DNA of 64,000 bases from CAVONV01 sp963697355 (GTDB taxonomy: Bacteria > Acidobacteriota > Vicinamibacteria > Marinacidobacterales > DATDRI01): assembly GCA_963697355.1 (NCBI GenBank), contig CAVONV010000035.1:62001-126000 (forward strand). Reading direction: 5' to 3'. The position numbers were made by a program, and so were the translations under genes. Below, in pieces: positions 37,097 through 47,575 of this stretch; position 1 is the first letter of the stretch; every line of letters begins with the position of its first letter. The notes beneath the pieces were generated by a model. It saw nothing but the letters and a program-made list of their open reading frames with translations, did no database searches and had not been told where the DNA came from.

Positions 37097-39555
37097 ATGT
37101 TGGAGAACCTAACCCGAGATATTCGCATCGCATTCCGAGCGCTCACAAAATCACCCACGTTCGCGGCGATTTCTGCACTGACCCTAGCGTTGGGCATAGG
37201 AGCCAACACAGCTATCTTCAGCGTTGTGAGCTCTGTACTCCTGAATCCCCTTCCTTATGCCGAGCCCGACCAGATCGTCATGGTTTGGAATCGCTGGAAG
37301 GGTTGGGACAAGACGTGGCTTTCTGTTCCCGAGTATTTGGACTATCGCGAGCAATGCCGGTCTTTTTCCGATATTGCGATCTGGGCGACGACGAACGTGA
37401 ATTTGACAGGCGAGGGAGAACCGGAACGGGTGACCGCAGGATTCGTGTCGGCAAGCCTTTTTCGCGTTTTGGGCGTCGATGCCGCAGTAGGAAGAGCGTT
37501 CGGTGAGACGGAGGAATTTCCGGGCCGCGACCAAGTCGTCGTCTTGAGTCATGGTTTGTGGCAGCGGCGCTATGGTGGCGAACCAACCACCATCGGTAGC
37601 TCCATTGACGTCGATGGTCAATCGAAAACGGTGCTTGGCATTATGCCGGCCGGTTTCAAGCTTCCCCTGGACTATCAATCTGACGGCCCCAGTGACCTGT
37701 GGCTCCCCATCGCTATCGACCCCGCTTCCGTCGACCGCGGCGACAGAGGGAACCACTCTTGGTACTCGGCCGCTCTTCTGACGCCAAGCTCCACGGTGAA
37801 TCAAGCCAACGCAGAGCTCGAGCTCCTCACGCGTCGATTCACAGAAGAAGGGCTCTACCCTGACGAAATGAGGTTCGAGACATTTGCCCTGCCTGTGACA
37901 GAGGAAATCGTTGGAGGAGTTCGACCCGCGCTGCTGCTCCTTTTGGGAATGGTGGGCTTCCTTCTTCTCATCGCTTGCGCCAATGTGGCCAACCTGCTTC
38001 TGACTCGATCCGAGGCCCGTCAAAGGGAAATGGCCGTCCGTACGGCCCTCGGTGCCGCCCGCCGGCGACTGGTACATCAGTTGCTCACCGAGAGTCTCTT
38101 ACTCTCTTCCATCGGTGGAGTACTCGGCCTCGCCTTAGCCTACGCAGGGGCCAAGATTCTCGTGGCCTGGAATCCCGCCAGCATCCCAAGGGTTACTGAA
38201 GTAGCCGTAAGTGTCCCCGTCCTGGTGTTCACGCTTGCCGTTTCCGTGGTGACCGGTCTCGTATTCGGCCTGCTGCCCGCAGCTCCAAATCTCGAGGCTC
38301 GAACTGACCTCTTCGCTCAAGGAAGGTAGTCAGTCGACGACCCCTGGCTCTCGACGCCAGTTGCTTAGGAACACAGTCGTAGCGGTGGAGATTGCCCTTG
38401 CAGTCGTCCTCGTACTCTGTGCCGGGCTCATGGTACGAAGCTTCTGGGGGTTACTTCACGTCGATCCGGGATTTCGATCCGACAGCGTTCTCACTTTGCG
38501 ACTCTCTTTACCCGAAAAAAGTTATCCCGAATCGGAGGATGTGGTTCGGTTCTACGAGCAGCTGCAAGACAGAGTGCGAGCTCTACCTGGTGTTAAGGAG
38601 GCGGGCGCCGTGCGAGGTCTCCCACTGTCAGGTGTCATCGGTGACTGGAGTATTTTGATCGAGGGCCGTTCGCCCATCCCCGGCAACAATCCAAAGGGGG
38701 ACTGGCAGGTCGCATCTCCTGGATATTTCGAAGCCATGGGAATGGAGCTCGTCAAAGGGCGATTCTTTGACGAGGGGGACCGATCGGACGCTCGAGAAGT
38801 AGCGATCATCAACGAAACCATGGCCAAGACGTATTGGCCGGAGCAGGACCCGATTGGGCAACGCTTCCAAATGGGAACTCGAGGAGGACGTCCGTGGATC
38901 TCGATCGTCGGAGTCGTAGGTGACGTGAACCATAGCGGAATCACTCTGGCGGTCAAAGAGAAATTCTATCGTCCCCATGCTCAGCTTCACCACTCAACGA
39001 ATTTCGCTCCACGAAGCATGACTCTTGCAATCCAAACGAGCTCTGACCCGATGGGATTGGTGAGCTCGGTCCGGAGGGAGATTTGGGCCATGGACACCAA
39101 TCTCCCCATCGCTGAGATTCGATCGATGGACGATGTACTCGCGGACGCGGTTTCGGAGCCTCGATTTACGACTCTCCTTCTAAGCATCTTTGCGGCATCC
39201 GCGTTGCTTCTCGCTACGGTTGGCATTTATGGCGTGATCTCCTACTCGGTGAGCCGGAGAACGCATGAGATCGGAATTCGAATCGCGCTTGGTGCAGGGC
39301 GAGGACGCGTCCTAGGAATGATCCTCGGGCAGGGAGTGACCCTCACGATCGTACGGGTTGGCACTGGGTGTCGGCCTAGCTCTGTGGCTCACACGCTGGA
39401 TGGCCTCGCTACTCTTTGGCGTGGGGACGACACGATTTGGAGACCTTCCTCGCGGTCCCCTCGGCACTGTTTCTTGGTCGCCCTTGCTGCAGGCTACATC
39501 CCTTCCCGTCGAGCGACAAACATTGATCCCGTGACGGCACTTCAGGATGGAGTAG
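37097..39555 (+). pseudogene. ADOP-type ABC transporter permease, broken by several frameshifts
   Basis: The ATG at 37097 has AGAGG upstream. LENLTRDIRIAFRALTKSPT and LALGIGANTAIFSVVSSVLL are the classic ADOP (acidobacterial duplicated orphan permease) start. A MacB-like periplasmic domain and an FtsX block follow (LLLGMVGFLLLIACANVANL). The frame changes at about 38327; the second half restarts in another frame (NTVVAVEIALAVVLVLCAGL) and repeats the architecture. At least two more changes fall between 39345 and 39470, and the ending restores as DPVTAL-RME-stop at 39553 with one base dropped. ADOP proteins have no known ATPase partner. No ATPase gene is adjacent. Confidence 0.8.
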
Positions 39556-39560
39556 AGACG

Positions 39561-40506
39561 CTAGCTGGCGGCAGGACCAATGTCCGACGCCTCCGAGATT
39601 CCAGGTATGCTGAAACGGGCAAGAACCACCGTAACGTTGTCACGGCCACCACGGTCCAAGGCCGCGTCTATCAAGTCGCGACAGGCATCATCCGCCGACG
39701 TATGGGTCGCCAAAGTGTCCGCGATGGTCTCTTCATCGACCATGTCGGTCAGTCCGTCGGAGCACAACAGCAAACTGTCGCCGTCTATCCAACCGCACGT
39801 GACGGACGTCCACTTTGAGTCCCTCCTTGGAACAGCCGACGCAGTTGGTCAACATGTGACGGAAAGAGCTTGCCCCGAGAGCTTCGGGAGGCAGGGCCCC
39901 CTGGTCGACGAGTTTCTGCGCAACCGTGTGGTCTTTAGTGAGTTGACGCAGCTCCCCGTTGCGGGCCAGATAAGCTCTCGAGTCTCCCACGTGAAAAACG
40001 AACGCATTGGCGCCCACCGTATAGGCGGCGGTCAGTGTAGTCCCCATCCCGGCCACTTCAGGCTTGACGCGCGCCTGTTGGATCAATGCCTTGTCGATGA
40101 GGCGAAAATAAACCTCCGCCTTTTCCTCGAGCTCTGCGACTTCTTTCTCGCTCACCCTCAGCGTCCATTTGATTTCGCTGAAGCCCAAGTCCCAGGCCGT
40201 ACGTAACGCCAGCATGCTGGCCATTTCACCAAAGGCTTCTCCGCCCAACCCGTCGGCAACCAGCATGACATAGGCATCGTCATCTGAGAATTCGGGCAAA
40301 TAGCCTTCAGGAAGATTACTCATCATCAACGTTCTCGAGCGGCGACGTCGTACCACCATGAAGTGGTCTTCGTTGTTCTCGCGCACCTTTCCCGGATGAG
40401 ACAAACCCCCAAAATCGACTTTGATCGGTTTGGGGCTTGGCGCAAAGTGCTTGGAGAGAAGACTCTCCACGGAAGGCGCATCCTCGGGCTCATTTTCTTT
40501 TTTCAT
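39561..40506 (-). CDS. PP2C-type serine/threonine phosphatase, one frameshift
   Basis: The ATG at 40506 has a GAGGG site. FGGLSHPGKVRENNEDHFMV and YVMLVADGLGGEAFGEMAS hold the metal Asp residues. GMGTTLTAAYTVGANAFVFH, VGDSRAYLARNGELRQLTKD and HTVAQKLVDQGALPPE follow. Near 39790 the frame shifts by one base; the other frame supplies DSLLLCSDGLTDMVDEETIA and GGRDNVTVVLARF, the last two PP2C motifs, ending at 39561. It would dephosphorylate Ser/Thr proteins and oppose a Hanks-type kinase, none of which is in the window. The gene is convergent with the ADOP gene with a 5-bp gap. Confidence 0.85.
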
Positions 40507-40726
40507 TTCTGCCCTCAACTCACCCTAACGAGGCGTTTTTGATTTCAAAAGAGCGGGAATAGGCTCCGTCACATGACTTGGCATGACTCCAACCACCCTC
40601 TCCGGGATGTTTCTGCCAAGAAAGTCCACCAACTCCTGAGATTCTACTCCGAGTGGCTCCGTCTGAGTCAGATTTCTTTCTGGCACCTTGGTCCGCGATC
40701 TGCTGAGCGTGCGAGTTTTCCACAAT

Positions 40727-40771
40727 TTCCGAACGCGTGGGGTCTGACCAGGCCAGACCCCATTCCGAACG
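40727..40771. repeat. Hairpin TGGGGTCTG/CAGACCCCA flanked by 9-bp direct repeats
   Basis: TGGGGTCTG (40738-40746) and CAGACCCCA (40754-40762) form a 9-bp stem. TTCCGAACG occurs on both sides (40727-40735 and 40763-40771), like a target duplication. It is located between the PP2C and ligA genes. Confidence 0.6.
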
Positions 40772-40933
40772 TTGTGAACGCGTATCGGTGCCGTCCCCTA
40801 ACCCGTCAGAGACAGGCCGGATATCAGCATTCGAGCCACGAGGGTCGCAAGAATGAGCGCAACAGGATATCTACGATGGTCATTTCTCGCAATCAACCCC
40901 ACAAGCGAAACAGCCACTCTTGGATCGGCACTC

Positions 40934-42937
40934 TCACTTGCCAACGAGCTTCAAGAAAGTGTCCTCGTCGACCACCTCAACCCCAAGTTTCTTTGCCGTC
41001 TCCGCCTTCGAACCAGGCTTCTCCCCTACAACCACGAGATCGGTGTTCTTGCTGACGGAGGACGTGATGCGCCCACCGCGCCGCTCGACGAGACGCTTTG
41101 CCTCATCACGGCTGAGATGAGTCAGACCTCCGGTAAAAACCACTTTCTTTCCTTCGAGGTTTCGTTCCGTTTGCACCTGCTCCCAGCTCGGACGAACTCC
41201 GGCAAGGAGCATCTTCTCAATCACATTCCGGTTCCGGAGATCCTCGAAGTAGCTCACGACCGAGCTCGCGACCTCCTCGCCCACCTCGTGAACACCAACG
41301 AGCTCTTCAGCCGAGGCTTCCATGACCCCATCAAGGCTACCGTAGCGAGTAGCCAAGACTCGAGCCACATGTTGACCCACATTGGGTATCCCCAATGAAT
41401 AAATGAAGCGATCAAGGCTCACGCTCTTGCTCTGGTCGATGGCAACCAACAAGTTCTCCGCCGACTTGTCGGCGAAGCCATCGAGCTCCATGAGTCCTTC
41501 TTTCGTCAACTGATAGAGGTCCGCTACGTTGTGTACCAACCCACGCTCAACGAGCTGGGCCACGGTCTTCGCCCCCAGGTGCTCAATCTCCATCGCTCCC
41601 CTACTGGCAAAGTGCTGGATCCGACCCGTTTGCTGCGCTCGACAAGCCCAACCTCCCGTGCACATGTGATAGGCCCCCTGCAGTAGGACTGGAGAGCTGC
41701 AAACCGGACAGAGACTCGGCATCTGGAATGGCTTTGCGTCCGTCTTCCTTTTGTCGGCCAAGACCTCGACGACCTCAGGGATGACGTCGCCGGCACGGCG
41801 AATCCTCACTGTGTCGCCAATTCGGACATCTTTGCGGTCCACTTCATCCTGATTGTGTAGCGTTGCTCGACTGACAGTGACCCCTCCCACATCGACAGGC
41901 CGAAGAAGGGCCACCGGAGTGAGCTTGCCGGTCCGTCCAACTTGCACGATCACTTCCATGACCACCGTCACCTCGTGCCGCGGCTCGAACTTGAAGGCCA
42001 CCGCCCACCGCGGGCTTCTCGACCTTTCACCAAGCTCCTCCTGTTGCGCTTTGCTATTGACTTTGATCACAACGCCATCGAGCTCGTAACCCAAGGTGTC
42101 CCTTTGGGCTTCGCGCTCATCGTGATAGGCAACGGCCTCGGAAATATCTCGGCATCGTCGAGTACCGGCGTCGGTCCGAAATCCCCAATCAGCGAGAATC
42201 TCGAGAACCTCACTCTGCGAGGCAGGCTTCATCTGATCGGAGTACATGATCTCGTAGGCGAACAGATCCAACGGACGGGAAGCCGTCACTTGGGTATCGA
42301 GTTGTCGAAGAGAGCCCGAAGCAGCGTTACGGGGATTGGCAAACGGCTCTTTCCCGCTCTCGGTCATCCTGCGATTGAGTTTTTCGAACTCGGCTAGCCG
42401 CATGATGGCCTCCGCCCGAATGGCCACGGTCCCCGGCGCCGGCCTATCAGCCGTCCTGAGTCGTAAGGGAAGGCTTCGAATCGTCTTGAGATTCTCGCTG
42501 ACCTCTTCGCCGAGAAGGCCGTCACCGCGAGTCGAGCCTCGCTCGAAACGCCCATCCACGAACACGAGCTCGACGGAGAGGCCGTCGAACTTGGGCTCCG
42601 CCATATACTCGACGACCTCTTCGCCCAGTCCCTTTCTTACCCTCTTGTCGAACTCGAGAACCTCGGACTCCTCCATGGCCGATTCCAAGGACAGCATCGG
42701 GGATAGGTGTCGGACTTCACCAAGGTCTTCTTGAACTTTCCCCCCCACTCTCTGTGATGGAGAATCGCCGGTCACCAAATCGGGAAATTGTTCTTCGAGA
42801 TGGCAAAGCTCTCGGAATAGTCGATCGTAGGCCGCATCCGAAACCTCGGGCGAGCTTTTAACGTAGTAGAGATAGTCGTGGCGGCGGATTTCCTCACGGA
42901 GATCCCCGAGGCGTCGGTTGGCTTCATCCTTGGTCAC
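40934..42937 (-). CDS. ligA: NAD-dependent DNA ligase
   Basis: 667 residues from the GTG at 42937, which overlaps the previous stop (GTGA) and has AAGGAGG upstream; the open frame to 43015 is too long. AEPKFDGLSVELVFVDGRFE contains the adenylated Lys (KFDG). The OB and zinc-finger segment (CPVCSSPVLLQGAYHMC), HhH helices (LMELDGFADKSAENLLVAID) and a C-terminal BRCT domain (KVVFTGGLTHLSRDEAKRLV) are all present. It seals nicks in replication and repair with NAD+ as cofactor. The gene is complete. Confidence 0.96.
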   Translation of the reverse strand: MTKDEANRRLGDLREEIRRHDYLYYVKSSPEVSDAAYDRLFRELCHLEEQFPDLVTGDSPSQRVGGKVQEDLGEVRHLSPMLSLESAMEESEVLEFDKRVRKGLGEEVVEYMAEPKFDGLSVELVFVDGRFERGSTRGDGLLGEEVSENLKTIRSLPLRLRTADRPAPGTVAIRAEAIMRLAEFEKLNRRMTESGKEPFANPRNAASGSLRQLDTQVTASRPLDLFAYEIMYSDQMKPASQSEVLEILADWGFRTDAGTRRCRDISEAVAYHDEREAQRDTLGYELDGVVIKVNSKAQQEELGERSRSPRWAVAFKFEPRHEVTVVMEVIVQVGRTGKLTPVALLRPVDVGGVTVSRATLHNQDEVDRKDVRIGDTVRIRRAGDVIPEVVEVLADKRKTDAKPFQMPSLCPVCSSPVLLQGAYHMCTGGWACRAQQTGRIQHFASRGAMEIEHLGAKTVAQLVERGLVHNVADLYQLTKEGLMELDGFADKSAENLLVAIDQSKSVSLDRFIYSLGIPNVGQHVARVLATRYGSLDGVMEASAEELVGVHEVGEEVASSVVSYFEDLRNRNVIEKMLLAGVRPSWEQVQTERNLEGKKVVFTGGLTHLSRDEAKRLVERRGGRITSSVSKNTDLVVVGEKPGSKAETAKKLGVEVVDEDTFLKLVGK

Positions 42938-43251
42938 CCCGAGCCTCCTTCTTTGTCCTTCTCCATCCCAAACCAGCTGCGCATGCGATGCTTGAGCGCT
43001 TCGGCCTGCTGCCAAGGTCCGGGATGACGACGCTTTATCTCATCGCGAAACCGGCGAATCTTGCTGCTCTCCGTACTGAGAATGGCCAAACCAACTAACA
43101 GGAACAAAACCCCTTGCAGAATCGGCAAGAAAAGGCCCACAAACCCGACCCCTAGAAATCCTACACCGACAATAATCTTGGTCACCCGCCAAACAGGATG
43201 AGAAGGCTTCTGCTGAAGACTTTCCCGCGATGGATCGTTCATTTCACTCAT
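42934..43251 (-). CDS. Small membrane protein, PGPGW/YbaN-like
   Basis: About 105 residues with two close helices (VTKIIVGVGFLGVGFVGLFL and QGVLFLLVGLAILSTES) and a basic tail (KIRRFRDEIKRRHPGPW). The HPGPW end resembles the PGPGW family of small membrane proteins of unknown role. It overlaps ligA by 4 bp. The exact start (43251, 43242 or 43266) is uncertain; the ribosome binding site is poor. Confidence 0.6.
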   Translation of the reverse strand: MSEMNDPSRESLQQKPSHPVWRVTKIIVGVGFLGVGFVGLFLPILQGVLFLLVGLAILSTESSKIRRFRDEIKRRHPGPWQQAEALKHRMRSWFGMEKDKEGGSG

Positions 43252-43469
43252 TCGATGGGCAGTCAAGCAGTCGAGCAGTAAGCAGTCAGTGCAGACCTGC
43301 TGTTTTGCTGTCTCCTTTCTACTTCCTCCTTTCTCCTAAGTACCTACTATGCTCTCCATGTAACTCGAGCCGCCAGTCTACCAATCCTATCTCTGAGGAC
43401 CAAAAAGTCCGACTGGCTTTTGCGTCACATTTTGTTACATTGGAGCGCGTCCGTGAGGGACTGACGCCA

Positions 43470-44594
43470 ATGCGGTCGCTTCTGCCCAAGCTCGTCATTC
43501 TAGTCATACTGGCGGTGATCGTCATCGCCATTGGTATAGCGCTTCCACTCGTCCGACACCTCTACGAGCAACCGACGTTCTTCTGGGTCAGTCTCGTCGG
43601 GGCCGTCGTTGTAGGGGGGATACTCGTGGTCGCACCGGTCAAAGCCACTACCTCCACCCGACGAAAGCTCATCATCTTTGGCGCTGCCGCAATCCTAACC
43701 GCGATACAAGTGTTCCGCATCTATACGGATTTCAAGTCTCCTCCTTTGTGGCCGGCAAATCCGCAGCTCCTCGGTGTGTTTCGAGAGCTGGTCCATATCC
43801 TCGAGTACGGCTTCTTAGCCTTCATGGCCAGTCGTCTGCTCAAATCGGAGATGGGTGGGGCGGTCCTTCATCTCGCCGCCTTGCTATACGCAGTCATCGT
43901 GGGCATCGCGGATGAATCGCTTCAGTGGCACCATGCTTTTCGAGTCGGCGATTTGAGAGACGTTCAACTGAACGCGGTCAGCGCCTCGATAGGCCTCCTC
44001 TACCAGGCCGGACTGGCACGCACGCCTCCTGCCGGTATCACCCGCTCGGCTCGTGGGGTGGTGCTTCTATTAGCCTTGTCCGCACCATTTCTCTACACCG
44101 ACTTCTATCTCCGAACACAAACCGGCCACCTCATTTGCGATGACAACACCAACTGTTTCACCTCTCACTTTTCGCAAGCTCAGTTGGAGGAAAACGCCCG
44201 TGATCGTGCGCTGCGTTGGAGGGACGTCCCAACAGGCTCTTTGGCCGAGGAGAACCGCAAAGCCTCCTTTTGGACTTCTGAAGACCACTTTTTGACCGAA
44301 GCCCGTGCCCACTTTCGGCTCGGCAACAACGCGGCCGCAGCCGGCGATTGGGTAACGGCCTGCGGCGAGATCCAAGTCTTGGTTGACCAGTATTCTCCTG
44401 CGATACCCGCCATGGGAGTCAGGCCGCAGGACTACCGCTGCGAAGATGGAGCTCGTGACTTCCGCAGTCGCGCCTTTCCCCGTCTCGATACCGAGGTCCA
44501 ACCTGACCGACAATGGACTCTAGCCTCCATCATGGCCATCGCCCTCGTTGGGCTCGTTCTTCTCCTCACCAGAAAGATGCCGCCCCGTGTGTGA
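43470..44594 (+). CDS. VanZ-like membrane protein
   Basis: About 374 residues from the ATG at 43470; the longer upstream frame crosses simple repeats. Several N-terminal membrane helices precede the VanZ core: HILEYGFLAFMASRLLKSEM, then IVGIADESLQWHHAFRVGDL, then DVQLNAVSASIGLLYQAG. VanZ proteins sit in the membrane and some lower sensitivity to teicoplanin-like or lipid-II-binding agents. A large extracytoplasmic domain (about 215-350) with a Cys pair and a last membrane helix follow. The second half has no recognised family. Confidence 0.75.
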   Translation: MRSLLPKLVILVILAVIVIAIGIALPLVRHLYEQPTFFWVSLVGAVVVGGILVVAPVKATTSTRRKLIIFGAAAILTAIQVFRIYTDFKSPPLWPANPQLLGVFRELVHILEYGFLAFMASRLLKSEMGGAVLHLAALLYAVIVGIADESLQWHHAFRVGDLRDVQLNAVSASIGLLYQAGLARTPPAGITRSARGVVLLLALSAPFLYTDFYLRTQTGHLICDDNTNCFTSHFSQAQLEENARDRALRWRDVPTGSLAEENRKASFWTSEDHFLTEARAHFRLGNNAAAAGDWVTACGEIQVLVDQYSPAIPAMGVRPQDYRCEDGARDFRSRAFPRLDTEVQPDRQWTLASIMAIALVGLVLLLTRKMPPRV

Positions 44595-44600
44595 GCGGTG

Positions 44601-44710
44601 AAAAAAGGGGGACAGTCTTCGATGGATCTCCGGATGGATCGATTGTCCCCAGGCCCTGCCCCAGCCCCTGCTCGCGCCTCTGCCCGACGCGTTTACGCGG
44701 GTTTATAGTC
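44601..44710. repeat. Palindromic REP-like element (copy B, half element)
   Basis: GAAAAAAGGGGG starts the copy, then GATGGATCTCCGGATGGATC (44621-44640) and GATTGTCCCC (44641-44650), then C-rich words, then TACGCGGGTTTATAGTC (44694-44710). In the complementary sense copy A at 29.2 kb has the same order with TACGCGGGTTTATGGTC. The identity is too long for chance. It precedes the S9 peptidase gene. Confidence 0.75.
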
Positions 44711-44776
44711 GTAAATGGTGGGTTTAACTTCCCCGCCGGAACCCTTAGAATGGCGGACCAACAGGAGGGAGATCGT

Positions 44777-47256
44777 ATGAGCCGTCTCAGTTCCGGTCAC
44801 GCTGTCAGGTTGGGCCCCGTGGTCCTCGTCACCTTGGCCATTCTTGGGGTTCAGGCCTTCACCGGGGTCCGAGAATCATTTTCGGAAGCCGAAACCTATC
44901 AAGTGCCGCCGCGGGCGATCGTGGATCTTGTGGATGCTCCAATGACACCGCAGGTGAGCGTTGGGCCCACCGGCGAGTGGATGCTGCTCATGGAGCCGGT
45001 AGGCTTGCCCATGATTTCCGAGCTATCCCAGCCTGAGCTTCGTATCGCTGGTATGCGCATCAACCCTCGAACGAACGGGCCCAGTCGAGGGAGCTATTAC
45101 TCTGAGCTCTCGCTGAAGCGCACCGCCGACGGAGTCGAAACTCCTATCGAGGGGCTTCCGGATGAGCTTCGTATCCAGAATATCCATTGGTCACCCGACG
45201 GAAAGCACATTGCCTTCACGCTCACAAAAAGCTCAGGAATCGAGCTTTGGACTCTGGAGGTCGCGACCGGCACGTCAAAGCGGATGGCTGACGTCCACCT
45301 CAACGCCGTCTATCGAGGAAGTCCATTTCAGTGGCACTCCGACAACCAAAGCCTGATCTGTAAAACCGTCTCCGCCGAGCGCAGCTCAGCGCCCGAGGCG
45401 CCGAGCGTCCCTGCAGGTCCCGTCATCAAGGAGAACCTCGGGAAAGAAGCTCCTGCAAGGACGTACCAAGATCTATTGAAGAACCCGCACGACGAAGCCC
45501 TCTTTGAGCACTATTTGACCGCTCAAATCGTCCGCATCACCATCGATGGGCTTGTCGCCCCGATTGGGCCGACGTCACTCGTGGGTCAGGCATTGCCGTC
45601 TCCCGACGGTAACTACCTCCTCGTCGAGACCCTCCACCGTCCTTTCTCTTACTTGGTCCCTTACGACCGTTTCCCCCATCGCGTCGAGGTATGGGACCTC
45701 GATGGCAACGTGGTGCGTCAGATCGCTGATTTACCATTGGCAGAAGAGGTCCCGATTTCTTTTGACGCCGTACCTCAGGGACCGCGTTCGTTTGGTTGGC
45801 GCGCCGATGCTCCCGCAACACTGTACTGGGTCGAGGCCTTAGACGGCGGTGACCCGAGAAAACCCGCCGAGGTCCGCGATCAGGTCTTCATGCTCGCCGC
45901 CCCCTTCGGCGGCGAGCGGACCGCTCTTGCGCCTCTCGGTCTCAGGTTTCGTCAAATAGACTGGGGCAACGACGGCCTGGCTCTGGTCTGGGAACGGTGG
46001 CGCAAGAACCGGAAGATACGCACTTGGCTCGTCAAGCCCGGTTCCCCAGAGGCCGAGCCCGTTCTGCTTTTTGATCGATCCTATGAAGACCGCTACAGCG
46101 ATCCGGGCAGCCGCTCCTTCATGTCACACCGTCGGGGACGGAAGTCCTTCTGACGACCAACGGAGGCGAGACACTATTCCTCGCTGGCGAGGGTGCCTCT
46201 CCTGAAGGAGACCGACCTTTCCTGGATAGCTTCGACCTCGAGGCCCGAAAAGCCACGAGGCTCTGGGAATCCGAAGCTCCACACTACGAGCTCGTCGTGG
46301 ACATTCTCGGCGAGGACGGAAAGAATCTTCTTACCCGACGGGAATCCCAGAGTGAGCCACCGAATTTCTTTCGGAGAAACTTGACCAAAGATACCATTGA
46401 GAAATTAACGGAATACCCTCATCCCGCCCCTTCGCTCGCGGGGGTCCACAAGGAGCTCATCCAATACGATCGTGACGACGGCGTCAAGCTCTCGGCCACG
46501 CTCTACCTCCCATCCGGTTACAGCACAGAACAGGGCCCGATACCCATGCTGATGTGGGCCTATCCCCGAGAGTTCAAGAGCGCAGCAGCGGCCGCACAGA
46601 TCACGGATTCTCCCTACCGATTCCTCCGTCTACGCGCAGGCTCCCATTTGTATTTCCTTGCCTTGGGATACGCCATTTTGGACGGCCCTACGATGCCCAT
46701 CATCGGCGAAGGCGACAAGGAACCTAACGACACCTACGTAGAGCAGCTCGTGTCGAGCGCCAAGGCCGCTATCGACGAAGTCGTCCGGAGAGGCGTGGCG
46801 GACCGGAACCGGATCGCCATCGGGGGCCATTCCTACGGAGCCTTTATGACGGCAAATCTTCTGGCTCACTCGGATCTGTACCGAGCCGGCATCGCCCGAA
46901 GCGGGGCCTACAACCGATCGCTAACGCCTTTTGGATTCCAGGCCGAGGAACGGACCTTCTGGCAAGCCCCCGAGATCTATTTCAAGATGTCGCCTTTCAT
47001 GCATGCCCAGAAGGTCAACGAGCCGATTCTGCTCATTCACGGTGAGGCCGACAACAACTCGGGGACCTTCCCCATCCAGAGCGAGCGCTATTACCACGCC
47101 CTTAAAGGACATGGGGCCACAGTACGTTTGGTTATGCTCCCTCACGAGAGCCACGGATACCGAGCCCGCGAGTCCGTGCTTCACATGTACTGGGAGATGA
47201 ACGAGTGGCTCGACAAATACGTAAAGAACGCCCCAGCTAAAGCAACATCGAACTGA
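44777..47256 (+). CDS. S9 family prolyl-oligopeptidase-like serine peptidase, one frameshift
   Basis: The start ATG at 44777 has AGGAGGG about 8 nt upstream. An N-terminal export segment (LGPVVLVTLAILGVQAFTGV) leads to beta-propeller blades with WSPDGKHIAFTLTKSSGIEL and SPDGNYLLVETLHRPFSY. Near 46110 the frame shifts by one base and resumes as PLLHVTPSGTEVLLTTNGGE. The alpha/beta-hydrolase domain holds GGHSYGAFMTANLLAHS with the nucleophile Ser, ILLIHGEADNNSGTFP with Asp and LPHESHGYRARES with His. The order resembles glutamyl endopeptidase-type S9 members. It would degrade peptides in the periplasm. About 826 residues when joined. Confidence 0.85.
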
Positions 47257-47299
47257 GAATCAATATGAGGAGGAGGTAGAAAGAATAGAGGAGGAAGTC

Positions 47300-47330
47300 T
47301 TGATCGCCAGGTACATTAGGGCGATCAAGA
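47300..47330 (+). terminator. 10-bp hairpin after the peptidase gene
   Basis: CTTGATCGCC (47300-47309) and GGCGATCAAG (47321-47330) pair perfectly around an 11-nt loop, 44 bp after the peptidase stop. No T run follows, so it may instead protect the 3' end or bind a regulator. Confidence 0.4.
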
Positions 47331-47575
<245 letters not shown>

